From assembly GCF_900104095.1 (NCBI RefSeq), contig NZ_FNJO01000002.1, positions 248,001-312,000 of the forward strand: DNA of 64,000 bases, read 5' to 3'. A program made the position numbers and the translations under genes. This DNA is from Ralstonia sp. 25mfcol4.1. GTDB taxonomy: Bacteria > Pseudomonadota > Gammaproteobacteria > Burkholderiales > Burkholderiaceae. Below, piece by piece: positions 20,672 through 31,355 of this stretch. Every line of letters begins with the position of its first letter. Positions within the stretch are counted from its first letter, which is position 1. Under the pieces are notes generated by a model. The model ran no database searches and was not told the DNA's origin. It saw nothing but the letters and a program-made list of their open reading frames with translations.

Positions 20672-21337
20672 ATGTCGCAAGGCGCCAAAACCCCTCCCAA
20701 GCGATTCGGCCTGCACGATCTGGCCGCGGTGCGTGACGGCCTCAAGGCCGATGCCGAGCGCCGCGAAGCCGAACGCAAGGCGGCCGAGGCTGCTGCGAAG
20801 CGGGCCGAGGAAGAAGCCAATGTCTTCCGGTCCAGTATCGGCTCGGTCAGTTCCCTGCGCGACCGCAACCGCGTGCAGCACGCCGCCAAGGCACCCGCCC
20901 CTATTCCGGTACAGACCCAGCTCAACGACAAGGCCGTGCTCGAAGCATCGCTGTCGGACGAATTCGACGTCGAGAACCTGCTCGATATCGACGAGACCAT
21001 GTCGTTCCGCCGGCCCGGCATCGGCGAGGATGTGATCAAGAAGCTGCGCCGTGGCGAGTGGGTGCCGCAGGACAAGGTGGACCTGCACGGCCTGCGCAGC
21101 GACGAAGCCCGCGAGGCGCTGGCCAATTTCCTGCGCCGCTCGGTGCGCAACGGCGTGCGTTGTGTGCGGGTGATCCACGGCAAGGGCATCGGCTCGCCGG
21201 ACAAGCTGCCCGTGCTCAAGGGCAAGGTCCGCAGCTGGCTGGTGCAGAAGGAAGAAGTGATCGCATTCGTCCAGGCCCGCGAGTCGCAAGGCGGCGCGGG
21301 CGCCCTGATGGTCCTGCTGCGCCAGCCGAAACCCTGA
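20672..21337 (+). CDS. Smr/MutS2-type DNA-binding or nuclease domain protein
   Basis: This 221-residue cytoplasmic protein has a charged, alanine/glutamate-rich coiled coil at residues 25-50 and a C-terminal Smr domain (about 125-215). The domain is marked by VDLHGLRSDEAREALANFL, the RVIHGKGIGSPDKLPVLKG loop and a final strand GGAGALMVLLRQP. Stand-alone Smr proteins such as E. coli YfcN are ribosome- or nucleic-acid-associated and some cut DNA or RNA. The DLHG and HGKG motifs expected for activity are intact. It is followed 9 bases later by a membrane-protein gene, so the two form an operon. Confidence 0.85.
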   Translation: MSQGAKTPPKRFGLHDLAAVRDGLKADAERREAERKAAEAAAKRAEEEANVFRSSIGSVSSLRDRNRVQHAAKAPAPIPVQTQLNDKAVLEASLSDEFDVENLLDIDETMSFRRPGIGEDVIKKLRRGEWVPQDKVDLHGLRSDEAREALANFLRRSVRNGVRCVRVIHGKGIGSPDKLPVLKGKVRSWLVQKEEVIAFVQARESQGGAGALMVLLRQPKP

Positions 21338-21346
21338 CGCCCCCCT

Positions 21347-21994
21347 ATGCACCTTCACCTGCCGTTCGATCTGCTGATGGGGCGGCTGCCCCTGATCCTC
21401 CATGTCATGGAGATCACCGGGGTACTGGCGTTTGCCGTGTCGGGCGTGGTGGACGCCCGCAAGCAAAGGCTGGACGCGGTGGGCACGTTCATCGTCGCCT
21501 TCGCCACGGCCTTTGGCGGCGGCACCGTACGTGACGTGCTGCTGGACCGGCGGCCGTTCTACTGGGTCGAGCACGAATACTACGTGCTGCTGATCTTTGC
21601 GATGTCGATTGGCGCGGCGATGGTGTTCCGGGTGGTCAGCACCGTGGCGTCCGACCGCGCGATGCTGGTGGCGGATGCCGTCGGCCTGGGACTGTTCTCG
21701 GTCACGGGCACGTCGCTGGCGCTGGTGGCGCAGATGACCCCGACCGTGGCCGTCATGATGGGCATCATCTCCGCCGTGTTCGGCGGCGTGCTGCGCGACG
21801 TGCTCTGCAACGAAGTGCCGATGATCCTGCGCGACCGCTCGCCCTATGCCACCTGTTCGTTCGTGGGCTGCTGGGTCTACGTGGGGCTGACGTGGCTGCG
21901 CGCCGACCAGGAGGTGGCGCTGCTGTCCGGCGCGCTGGTGACGATGGGAATGCGGCTGCTGTCGGTCCAGTTCGGGTGGAAGCTGCCGAGTTAG
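21347..21994 (+). CDS. TRIC-type/UPF0126 membrane protein (YadS/YicG family)
   Basis: This 215-residue inner-membrane protein has about seven helices arranged as two tandem UPF0126 repeats. Each repeat has a glycine-rich motif before a conserved arginine-aspartate: AFGGGTVRDVLLDRRPFYWV and VFGGVLRDVLCNEVPMILRD. Members are prokaryotic trimeric intracellular cation channel homologues or glycine transporters. It starts 9 bases after the Smr gene and ends in a shared terminator with the leftward PII gene. Confidence 0.87.
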   Translation: MHLHLPFDLLMGRLPLILHVMEITGVLAFAVSGVVDARKQRLDAVGTFIVAFATAFGGGTVRDVLLDRRPFYWVEHEYYVLLIFAMSIGAAMVFRVVSTVASDRAMLVADAVGLGLFSVTGTSLALVAQMTPTVAVMMGIISAVFGGVLRDVLCNEVPMILRDRSPYATCSFVGCWVYVGLTWLRADQEVALLSGALVTMGMRLLSVQFGWKLPS

Positions 21995-22005
21995 CCACGC
22001 ACAGG

Positions 22006-22039
22006 CATAAAAAAACCGGCCCAGAGGCCGGCTTTTCTT
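22006..22039. terminator. Bidirectional terminator between UPF0126 and PII genes
   Basis: AGCCGGCCTCTGGGCCGGTT-type pairing is seen on the minus strand. On the plus strand an A-run precedes ACCGGCC, a CAGA loop and GGCCGGCTTTTCTT. Both strands therefore have a hairpin followed by T residues, as expected between convergent genes. Confidence 0.85.
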
Positions 22040-22054
22040 CGAACATGGTGGGGC

Positions 22055-22408
<354 letters not shown>

Positions 22409-22450
22409 CTAAAGGTGTCGGAAGATGTCAGATTCTAGCCCGAAACACCA

Positions 22451-22493
22451 CACGCCGATTGCGGGAAGACCCACATTGTCCGCAATCGGCGTG
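22451..22493 (-). promoter_or_regulatory. Perfect 14-bp inverted repeat between nadE and glnB
   Basis: CACGCCGATTGCGG at 22451-22464 is the exact reverse complement of CCGCAATCGGCGTG at 22480-22493, around a 15-base spacer. It lies 17 bases after the nadE stop and about 60 before the glnB start. On the minus strand it is followed by TGGTGTTTCG, which is too T-poor for a strong terminator. A TAGAAT -10-like box lies about 13 bases further, so the repeat could instead be an operator over the glnB promoter. Confidence 0.55.
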
Positions 22494-22509
22494 CCAGACG
22501 CCGTGACAA

Positions 22510-24591
<2,082 letters not shown>

Positions 24592-24756
24592 GTCTGGACC
24601 CGTACCGGAAAGGCACGTCGGGGGAGTGGACATCGGAAAACGGATATGCGCATTCTACGACGCCCTGCGGCAGCCCGGCGTCAGCGTCACGCTGACGACG
24701 CCTGCAGCACAATTTCAATTCCGGTAGACTCGCCCGGCACCTACGCCAACCCGTCC

Positions 24757-25953
24757 ATGAGTGATTCGCGCCCCAACTACCGCACGGAAATCGTGCTGGA
24801 CCTTGCCGACATCGATGCCGCGGCCTGGGACGCGCTGCTGGCCGCACAGGCCGAACCCACGCCGTTCCTGCGCCACGCCTTCCTGCACGCCATGCACGCC
24901 AGCGGCAGCGCCACCGACGACACCGGCTGGTCGCCCCGCTTCCTGACGCTCTGGGTCCCCGACGGCAACGAGCCGGGCCGCGACCGTCTGGCGGCAGCCA
25001 TGCCGCTCTATGCCAAGTCCCACTCGTATGGCGAATACGTCTTCGACTGGGCCTGGGCCGACGCCTATCGCCAGCACGGGCTCGATTACTACCCGAAGTG
25101 GCTGGCGGCGGTGCCGTTCACGCCGGTGCGCGGCGCCCGGCTGCTGGCCGAGGACGATCTGGCGCGCACGGTGCTGCTGCGGTTCGCGCTGGCGCTGGCC
25201 GAGGAAAGCCAGCTGTCGTCGCTGCACATCTTGTTTCCGTCCGACCACGAGGCCGACCTGATGCAGGAGGCCGGCATGATGATGCGCCACGGCGTGCAGT
25301 TCCACTGGACCAACCCGGGCTACGCCGATTTCGACGCCTTCCTGGCCACGCTGTCGCAGAAGAAGCGCAAGAACATCCGCGCCGAACGGCGCCGGGTAGC
25401 CGAGGCCGGCATCACGTTCCGCCAGCTGCGCGGCGCCGCGATCGACGACGCGGCCTGGAAGTTCTTCAACCGCTGCTACCGGCAGACGTACCGCGAGCAC
25501 CATTCCACGCCTTACCTGAACCTGGATTTCTTCCGGCGCATTGGCCAGGCGATGCCGGAGAACCTGCTGCTCGTCGTCGCCACGCGCGACGGCGCGGACA
25601 TCGCCAGCTCCCTGCTGGTCTACGATGCCGATCCGGCTGTCAGCACGCTGTACGGCCGCTACTGGGGCGCGCTGGAACACCACCCCTGCCTGCACTTCGA
25701 GACGGCCTACTACCAGCCGCTGGAATTCTGCATCGCCGAGGGCATCGGCACGTTCGAAGGCGGGGCGCAGGGCGAGCACAAGATGGCGCGCGGCTTCCTG
25801 CCCGTGGCCACCCGTTCGGCGCACTGGCTGGCCCATCCGTCCTTTGCCGACGCCGTGGAACGCTTCCTGGCGCGCGAGCGCCAGGGCATGGATGCCTACC
25901 TGGACGAGCTGAACGACCGCAACCCGTTTGCGCGGCCGCCCGGCGGCGACTGA
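24757..25953 (+). CDS. DUF482/COG3146 acyltransferase-like protein
   Basis: This 398-residue cytoplasmic protein of the DUF482 (peptidogalycan biosynthesis/FemAB-like GNAT fold) family begins MSDSRPNYRTEIVLDLADID. Family segments are FLRHAFLHAMHASGS, the YGEYVFDWAWADAYRQHG block, ATLSQKKRKNIRAERRRVAE and FEGGAQGEHKMARGFLPVAT. The length of about 400 matches the family. The function of DUF482 proteins is not established; a GNAT-like aminoacyl or acyl transfer role is only inferred from fold similarity. It is divergent from nadE with a 165-base spacer. Confidence 0.8.
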   Translation: MSDSRPNYRTEIVLDLADIDAAAWDALLAAQAEPTPFLRHAFLHAMHASGSATDDTGWSPRFLTLWVPDGNEPGRDRLAAAMPLYAKSHSYGEYVFDWAWADAYRQHGLDYYPKWLAAVPFTPVRGARLLAEDDLARTVLLRFALALAEESQLSSLHILFPSDHEADLMQEAGMMMRHGVQFHWTNPGYADFDAFLATLSQKKRKNIRAERRRVAEAGITFRQLRGAAIDDAAWKFFNRCYRQTYREHHSTPYLNLDFFRRIGQAMPENLLLVVATRDGADIASSLLVYDADPAVSTLYGRYWGALEHHPCLHFETAYYQPLEFCIAEGIGTFEGGAQGEHKMARGFLPVATRSAHWLAHPSFADAVERFLARERQGMDAYLDELNDRNPFARPPGGD

Positions 25954-25977
25954 GGCACACCGGGCCAGCAAGGCGTC

Positions 25978-26553
25978 CTATCGGCGCGGCAGCATCCGCC
26001 GCATCGTGTTGTCGCCCAGCATGTAGTGGTGGAACAGCGCGGCCATCGCGTGCAGGCCGATCACCAGATAGAAGGCCTTGCCGATTATCTCGTGGATCTC
26101 ACCCAGCAAGTCCTTGAGCCCGGCGTCGGGCGCGATCAGCGGCGGCAGTCCGATGCCCGTGCCCGGCAGCATCAATTCGCGTCCGGCGGCGTTCATCATC
26201 AGGATGCCCAGGATAGGCTGCGCCACCAGGAACAGGTACAGCAGGCCATGCACGGCCGCGCCGGCCAGCTGGCCCAGGCGCGGATACGATTCGGGCGCCG
26301 GCGCACCGCGCACCGCACGCCAGAGCAGGCGCGGCACGATCAAGGCCAGCACCAGCGCGCCCGACCACTTGTGGACTTCCATGGCCACCATGCGGGCGGC
26401 GGTTCCCTTGTCGGTAAAGCCGCGCAGTTCGATTGCGGCGTACGCCACGGCCACCAGCACGAACATCAGCCAGTGGAACGCAATGGCCACCGCGTCATAG
26501 CGGGCGAACGCGGCCGCGTCGGGCGCGGCCGCGGTGCCTTTGAGAACAGGCAT
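25978..26553 (-). CDS. Cytochrome b561 family protein
   Basis: This 191-residue inner-membrane protein has four helices and the di-haem-binding histidines of the YodB/CybB-type b561 family: AIAFHWLMFVLVAVAYA near residue 27, the EVHKWSGALVLALIVPRLLW helix, and LVIGLHAMAALFHHYMLGD near the end. It probably passes electrons from ubiquinol or superoxide. It stands alone, convergent with the DUF482-like gene, and a terminator separates it from ppa upstream. Confidence 0.9.
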   Translation of the reverse strand: MPVLKGTAAAPDAAAFARYDAVAIAFHWLMFVLVAVAYAAIELRGFTDKGTAARMVAMEVHKWSGALVLALIVPRLLWRAVRGAPAPESYPRLGQLAGAAVHGLLYLFLVAQPILGILMMNAAGRELMLPGTGIGLPPLIAPDAGLKDLLGEIHEIIGKAFYLVIGLHAMAALFHHYMLGDNTMRRMLPRR

Positions 26554-26637
26554 CGGTACTCCATTTGGTTGTGGGGATCCGCCGGAAGCTTAGGGCCTGG
26601 TCCGGTGCCTCGCCTTGCGGCCGGTCATCGCCCCAAC

Positions 26638-26669
26638 AAAAAACCCCGCCATCGGGCGGGGTTTTCCTC
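26638..26669 (-). terminator. Strong terminator downstream of ppa
   Basis: On the minus strand AACCCCGCC, a CGAT loop and GGCGGGG are followed by TTTTTTGTT. The plus strand also ends in TTTTCC. It lies 22 bases after the ppa stop. Confidence 0.9.
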
Positions 26670-26690
26670 GGACCATCGGCAGCGACGCGA

Positions 26691-27218
26691 TTACTTCTTG
26701 AAGTTCGCCACGCCGTCGGTGATTTCCTTGTGGGCTTCCTCGATGCCGGCCCAGCCTTCGACCTTCACCCACTTGCCTGCTTCGAGTGCCTTGTAGTTCT
26801 CAAAGAAGTGCTTGATCTGGTCGAGCGTATTTTGCGCCACATCGGACAGGCCCTTGATGTGGGCGGTGGCGGGGCTCAGCTTGTCCACGGGCACGGCCAC
26901 CAGCTTGGCGTCCACGCCCGACTCGTCGGTCATCTTCAGCATGCCCAGGGCGCGGCAGCGCACGACGGCACCGGCCAGGATCGGGAACGGGGTCAGCACC
27001 AGCACGTCCACGGGGTCGCCATCGCCCGACAGCGTCTGCGGGATGAAGCCGTAGTTGGCCGGGTAGCGCATGCCCGTGCCGATGAAGCGGTCCACGAACA
27101 GCAGGCCGGTTTCCTTGTCGGCCTCGTACTTCACCGGATCGCTTTGCGCGGAGATCTCGATGATGACGTTGAAATCGTTGGGAAGGTCCTTGCCCGGGGA
27201 GACGAGGTTGAAGCTCAT
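26691..27218 (-). CDS. ppa: Inorganic pyrophosphatase
   Basis: This 175-residue soluble family I pyrophosphatase removes pyrophosphate from biosynthetic reactions. The signature with metal-binding aspartates is DGDPVDVLVLTPFP, near residues 66-79. Other markers are NVIIEISAQSDPVKYEADK near the N-terminus and MRYPANYGFIPQTL. Length matches the bacterial hexameric enzyme. A TATAAT sequence lies on the minus strand at 27257-27262, 39 bases upstream of the start, a likely -10 box. Confidence 0.97.
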   Translation of the reverse strand: MSFNLVSPGKDLPNDFNVIIEISAQSDPVKYEADKETGLLFVDRFIGTGMRYPANYGFIPQTLSGDGDPVDVLVLTPFPILAGAVVRCRALGMLKMTDESGVDAKLVAVPVDKLSPATAHIKGLSDVAQNTLDQIKHFFENYKALEAGKWVKVEGWAGIEEAHKEITDGVANFKK

Positions 27219-27321
27219 GCGAGTTCTCCGAATACCTGTGGAATGGGATGGGCGGCATTATAGCGGGTCGGCCCTGACCGCAGCCTGACAACCGTCGCTG
27301 CGCCGAGTGGCGGTTAATGCC

Positions 27322-27349
27322 TTGCGCGCCGGGCGCGGTGCGCGATAAT
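27322..27349 (+). promoter_or_regulatory. Sigma-70-type promoter of the aldehyde dehydrogenase operon
   Basis: TTGCGC at 27322-27327 and GATAAT at 27344-27349 are 16 bases apart. The -10 ends 41 bases before the first possible ATG at 27391. Confidence 0.5.
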
Positions 27350-27390
27350 GCGGCATTCCCGATTTCAGCATTTGCTCCATAACCGGAGCC

Positions 27391-28839
27391 ATGGAGACCT
27401 GCATGCATGCCCAGCATTTCGTCGCCAACCGCCTGATCGCCGCCGATTCCGGCCTGCGCATCAAGGTGTTCGATCCCTCCAACGGCGAGCCGTTCGCCGA
27501 GATCGCCCGCGGCAATGCCACCGATATCAGCGTGGCCGTCCGCGCCGCCCGCCAGGCCTTCGAAGGCGAATGGGGCGCGATGAACCCGGCCGACCGCGTG
27601 CGCCTGCTGAACCGCGTGGCGCTCAAGCTGATCGAGCACGAGGACGAACTGGCCGCGCTGGAAGCGCGCGACACCGGCAAGCCGCTGCGCCAGGCCCGCG
27701 CCGACGCCCGCGCCGTGGCCCGCTATTTCGAGTTCTACGCGGGCGCGGCCGACAAGCTGCACGGCGAGACCATTCCCTACACCACCGGCTACACGGTACT
27801 CACCGTGCGTGAACCGCACGGCGTGACCGGCCACATCATCCCGTGGAACTACCCGCTGCAGATCTTCGGCCGCAGCGTGGGCGCGGCACTGGCCACCGGC
27901 AACGCCTGCGTGGTCAAGCCGGCCGAGGACGCCTGCCTGTCGATCCTGCGCGTGGCCGAACTGGCCGCCGAGGCCGGGCTGCCCGAAGGCGCGCTGAACA
28001 TCGTCACGGGCTATGGCCACGAGGCCGGCGCCGCGCTGGCCCGCCATCCGGGCATCAACCATATTTCGTTCACGGGGTCGCCGGACACGGGCAAGCTCGT
28101 ATCGCAACTGGCATCCGAGAACCACGTGCCGGTGACGCTGGAACTGGGCGGCAAGTCGCCCCAGGTGGTGTTTGCCGATGCCGACCTCGACGCGGTGCTG
28201 CCCGTGGTGGTCAACGGCATCGTGCAGAATGCGGGCCAGACCTGCTCGGCCGGCAGCCGCCTGCTGGTGGAGCGGCCCGTCTACGAGGCCCTGCTCGACC
28301 GCCTGTCAGGCGTGTTCGAGTCGCTGCGTGTGGGTCCGTCGGCACTCGACCTGGAATGCGGCCCGCTGATCAGTCGCAAGCAGCAGCAGCGCGTGTGGGA
28401 TTTCGTGTCCGATGCCCAGCACGCCGGCATCGCCGTGGTGGCCCAGGGCCAGATCGTGGGCGAGGCGCCGGAGTCCGGCTACTACCAGGTGCCGATGCTG
28501 TTCCGCGACGTGCCCGCCACGCACCGGCTGGCCCAGGAAGAAGTGTTCGGCCCGCTGCTGGCTGCCATGCCGTTCGATACCGAGGACGAGGCCATCCGCC
28601 TGGCCAACGGCACCGCGTATGGCCTGGTGGCCGGGGTCTGGACGCGCGACGGCGGCCGCCAGATGCGGCTGGCGCGCAAGCTGCGGGCCGGCCAGGTCTT
28701 CATCAACAACTATGGCGCCGGTGGCGGCGTCGAGCTGCCGTTCGGCGGCACCGGCCAGTCGGGCTATGGCCGCGAGAAGGGCTTCGAGGCCCTGTACGGA
28801 TTCACCACTCTGAAAACCATCGCCATTCAACATGGGTAG
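27391..28839 (+). CDS. NAD(P)-dependent aldehyde dehydrogenase
   Basis: This 482-residue soluble enzyme of the ALDH superfamily oxidises an aldehyde to its acid. The catalytic cysteine is in NAGQTCSAGSRLLVE (near 285), the general base glutamate in VTLELGGKSPQVVF (near 252), and the cofactor region is GHIIPWNYPLQIFGRSVGAA. Overall it resembles betaine-aldehyde and gamma-guanidinobutyraldehyde-type dehydrogenases. Two starts are possible, ATG 27391 (CGGAG 5 bases upstream) and ATG 27403 (GGAG 6 bases upstream). Its end overlaps the next gene by 8 bases, and an SDR and an MFS carrier follow, suggesting a catabolic operon for an alcohol, sugar acid or related compound. Confidence 0.93.
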   Translation: METCMHAQHFVANRLIAADSGLRIKVFDPSNGEPFAEIARGNATDISVAVRAARQAFEGEWGAMNPADRVRLLNRVALKLIEHEDELAALEARDTGKPLRQARADARAVARYFEFYAGAADKLHGETIPYTTGYTVLTVREPHGVTGHIIPWNYPLQIFGRSVGAALATGNACVVKPAEDACLSILRVAELAAEAGLPEGALNIVTGYGHEAGAALARHPGINHISFTGSPDTGKLVSQLASENHVPVTLELGGKSPQVVFADADLDAVLPVVVNGIVQNAGQTCSAGSRLLVERPVYEALLDRLSGVFESLRVGPSALDLECGPLISRKQQQRVWDFVSDAQHAGIAVVAQGQIVGEAPESGYYQVPMLFRDVPATHRLAQEEVFGPLLAAMPFDTEDEAIRLANGTAYGLVAGVWTRDGGRQMRLARKLRAGQVFINNYGAGGGVELPFGGTGQSGYGREKGFEALYGFTTLKTIAIQHG

Positions 28840-29071
28840 CATCAACTTTCTATCGGTCACGTTCGCCATCTTCTTTTTCTGGATGGCGTGGCATGTGCGA
28901 AACAAGCGCGCCACCAATCCGTCCGGCATGCCCCGCCTGCAGGTGTTCAAGCGCAAGTGGGGCGACACCGTGGGCGACCGCGTCCACTGGTGCCTCTACG
29001 TGGCCCTGCCCTTCCTGCTCGGCATCATGATGGTGGCCAACGCCCTGCAGAACAAAGGCCCCTTCCACTGA
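28832..29071 (+). CDS. Small membrane protein of the ALDH operon
   Basis: This 79-residue protein has two hydrophobic segments: one at the N-terminus (FLSVTFAIFFFWMAWHV, residues 6-22) and one near residues 52-68 (CLYVALPFLLGIMMVANAL), joined by a basic loop. The ATG at 28832 lies inside the end of the aldehyde dehydrogenase gene (8-base overlap), which implies translational coupling. I do not recognise the family. It could be a small membrane partner of the dehydrogenase or of the downstream carrier. Confidence 0.7.
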   Translation: MGSINFLSVTFAIFFFWMAWHVRNKRATNPSGMPRLQVFKRKWGDTVGDRVHWCLYVALPFLLGIMMVANALQNKGPFH

Positions 29072-29145
29072 TCCGATAATTCCGATGTTCCGCCCGTAGC
29101 GCGGCAACAGACCGCGCCGGGCTTCACGCAACTGGAGACAAGGCA

Positions 29146-29907
29146 ATGACCAGACTGGCTGGCAAGGTAGCGGTAGTGACGGGCGGCGGCTCGGGATTTG
29201 GCGAAGGCATCGCGCATACGTTTGCGCGCGAAGGCGCCAGCGTGATGGTGGCCGACCTGAACCTCGACGCCGCCCATCGCGTGGCCGCGGCCATCCGCGA
29301 TGCGGGCGGCAAGGCCGACGCGGTGCGCGCCGATGTATCGCGGGGAGACGACGTGGCCGCCATGCGCGATGCCACGCTGGCCGCCTTTGGCGACGTCCAC
29401 TGCGTGGTCAACAACGCCGGCACCACCCATCGCAACAAGCCGATCCTGGAAGTCACCGAGGATGAGTTCGACCGCGTCTACGCGGTCAACGTGAAAAGCA
29501 TCTACTGGTCGGCGCACCATTTCATCCCGCACTTCCGCCAGCGGGGCGGCGGCAACTTCGTCAACGTGGCCTCGACGGCCGGCATCCGGCCGCGCCCCGG
29601 CCTGGTCTGGTACAACGGCAGCAAGGGCGCCGTGATCGTGGCCAGCAAGGCCATGGCGGCCGAACTGGGCCCCGACAACATCCGCGTCAACTGCGTGAAC
29701 CCGGTGATCGGCGCCACGGGCCTGCTGGAGCAGTTCATGGGCGTGCCCGACACCCCCGAGAACCGCGCGCGGTTCCTGGCGACCATCCCCATGGGACGCA
29801 TGTCGACGCCGCAGGACGTGGCCAATGCCTGCCTGTACCTGGCGTCGGACGACGCCAGCTTCATCACCGGCACCTGCATCGAGGTGGATGGCGGCCGCTG
29901 CGTCTGA
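29146..29907 (+). CDS. Short-chain dehydrogenase/reductase
   Basis: This 253-residue classical SDR has the cofactor motif VTGGGSGFGEGIA near residue 13 with an aspartate at the end of the second strand (MVADLNLD), which favours NAD(H). The NNAG motif is at residues 88-91, the catalytic serine is in VASTAGIRP, and the YxxxK pair is in WYNGSKGAV near 160. AGACAAGG precedes the ATG. It sits 74 bases after the small membrane-protein gene and 55 before an MFS carrier gene. It would produce or consume the carbonyl compound handled by the aldehyde dehydrogenase; the substrate is not evident. Confidence 0.92.
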   Translation: MTRLAGKVAVVTGGGSGFGEGIAHTFAREGASVMVADLNLDAAHRVAAAIRDAGGKADAVRADVSRGDDVAAMRDATLAAFGDVHCVVNNAGTTHRNKPILEVTEDEFDRVYAVNVKSIYWSAHHFIPHFRQRGGGNFVNVASTAGIRPRPGLVWYNGSKGAVIVASKAMAAELGPDNIRVNCVNPVIGATGLLEQFMGVPDTPENRARFLATIPMGRMSTPQDVANACLYLASDDASFITGTCIEVDGGRCV

Positions 29908-29962
29908 CCATCCGCGGGCATCCGCAACACAACTAGAACCACATCCCAATGAGGAGACACCG

Positions 29963-31276
29963 ATGACAACCACCGCAGTCAACGCCGGCGCGCACGACGC
30001 CGGCTTCGAGGACGCCACTTACCGCAAGGTGACGTGGCGCCTGGTGCCGTTTCTGCTGCTCTGCTACGTCGTGGCCTACCTGGACCGCGTCAACGTGGGC
30101 TTTGCCAAGCTGCAGATGCTCAACGACCTCCAGTTCAGCGAAACCATCTACGGGCTGGGCGCCGGCATCTTCTTCATCGGCTATTTCCTGTTCGAAGTGC
30201 CGAGCAACGTGATCCTGCACAAGGTGGGCGCACGCATCTGGATCGCCCGGATCATGATCACGTGGGGCCTGATCTCGGCGGCGATGATGTTCGTCACCAC
30301 GCCGACGATGTTCTACGTACTGCGCTTCCTGCTGGGTATCGCCGAAGCCGGCTTCTTCCCCGGCATCATCCTGTACCTGACCTACTGGTATCCGGCCAGC
30401 CGGCGCGGGCGCACCACCACGTTCTTCATGACGGCCATCGCGCTCTCGGGGGTGATCGGCGGCCCGCTGTCGGGCTGGATCATGCAGTCGTTCGACGGCC
30501 ACAATGGCTGGGCCGGCTGGCAGTGGATGTTCCTGGTGGAAGGCATCCCGTCTATCCTGGTCGGCATCTGGGTGCTGCTGTACCTGGACGACCGCATCGC
30601 CCACGCCAGGTGGCTGAGCGACGACGAAAAGGCGCTGCTCCAGCGCAATATCGCGACCGAGGACCAGCACAAGGAAGATCCGCCCGTCATGCAGGTGCTG
30701 TCGAGCCCGCGCGTCTGGCTGATGAGCGCGATCTACTTCAGCTTCGTGATGGGCCTGTACGGCGTGAGCTTCTGGCTGCCGACGATCATCAAGCAGACCG
30801 GCGTCAAGGGCGCACTCGATGTAGGCCTGCTCACCGCCATTCCGTACGGCTGCGCCGTGGTGGGCATGATCCTGTTCGCCCACAGCGCCGACCGCCGGGG
30901 CGAGCGCCGCTGGCATATCGCCGTGCCGGCGCTGCTGGGCGCGCTGGGGCTGGTGCTGTCGGTGCAGTGGCATGGCGATACGACGATGGCCATGGTGGCG
31001 CTGACGCTGGCCACCATCGGCATCCTGACCACGCTGCCGCTGTTCTGGAGCCTGCCGACGGCCTTCCTTGCCGGCACCGGCGCCGCCGCCGGCATTGCAC
31101 TGATCAATTCGCTGGGCAACCTGGCGGGCTTTATCAGCCCTTATGCGGTCGGCTGGCTCAAGGACATGACGCACAGCACGGACTCGGGCATGTACCTGCT
31201 GGCCGCCTGCATGGTGGTGGGCGCGGCCCTGACGCTGTCGGTGCCGGCCAGGATGGTGGGAAAGAAGGCTGGTTGA
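29963..31276 (+). CDS. MFS transporter, anion:cation symporter type
   Basis: This 437-residue inner-membrane carrier has about 12 helices. The first helix and loop (LVPFLLLCYVVAYLDRVNVG) and the helix-4/5 region (RFLLGIAEAGFFPGIILYL, with YWYPASRRGR) are hallmarks of the ACS family, which imports organic acids such as tartrate, phthalate, glucarate or galactonate with protons. GAGGAGA lies 6 bases before the ATG at 29963. As the last gene of the ALDH-SDR operon it probably brings in the substrate, an organic or sugar acid. It ends before a large palindrome shared with chpA. Confidence 0.9.
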   Translation: MTTTAVNAGAHDAGFEDATYRKVTWRLVPFLLLCYVVAYLDRVNVGFAKLQMLNDLQFSETIYGLGAGIFFIGYFLFEVPSNVILHKVGARIWIARIMITWGLISAAMMFVTTPTMFYVLRFLLGIAEAGFFPGIILYLTYWYPASRRGRTTTFFMTAIALSGVIGGPLSGWIMQSFDGHNGWAGWQWMFLVEGIPSILVGIWVLLYLDDRIAHARWLSDDEKALLQRNIATEDQHKEDPPVMQVLSSPRVWLMSAIYFSFVMGLYGVSFWLPTIIKQTGVKGALDVGLLTAIPYGCAVVGMILFAHSADRRGERRWHIAVPALLGALGLVLSVQWHGDTTMAMVALTLATIGILTTLPLFWSLPTAFLAGTGAAAGIALINSLGNLAGFISPYAVGWLKDMTHSTDSGMYLLAACMVVGAALTLSVPARMVGKKAG

Positions 31277-31306
31277 TCGAAAGTTGGAGCGCGAAAGTTG
31301 GAGCGC

Positions 31307-31332
31307 CCCCTCTCCCACAAGTGGGAGAGGGG
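31307..31332. terminator. 12-bp palindrome between convergent MFS and chpA genes
   Basis: CCCCTCTCCCAC at 31307-31318 is the exact reverse complement of GTGGGAGAGGGG at 31321-31332 with a 2-base centre. It sits between two convergent stops, so it is probably a bidirectional transcription stop even though no T-run follows. Similar sequence recurs in the cphA terminator. Confidence 0.55.
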
Positions 31333-31355
31333 CCAATAAACCGGGTAATGCCGGC

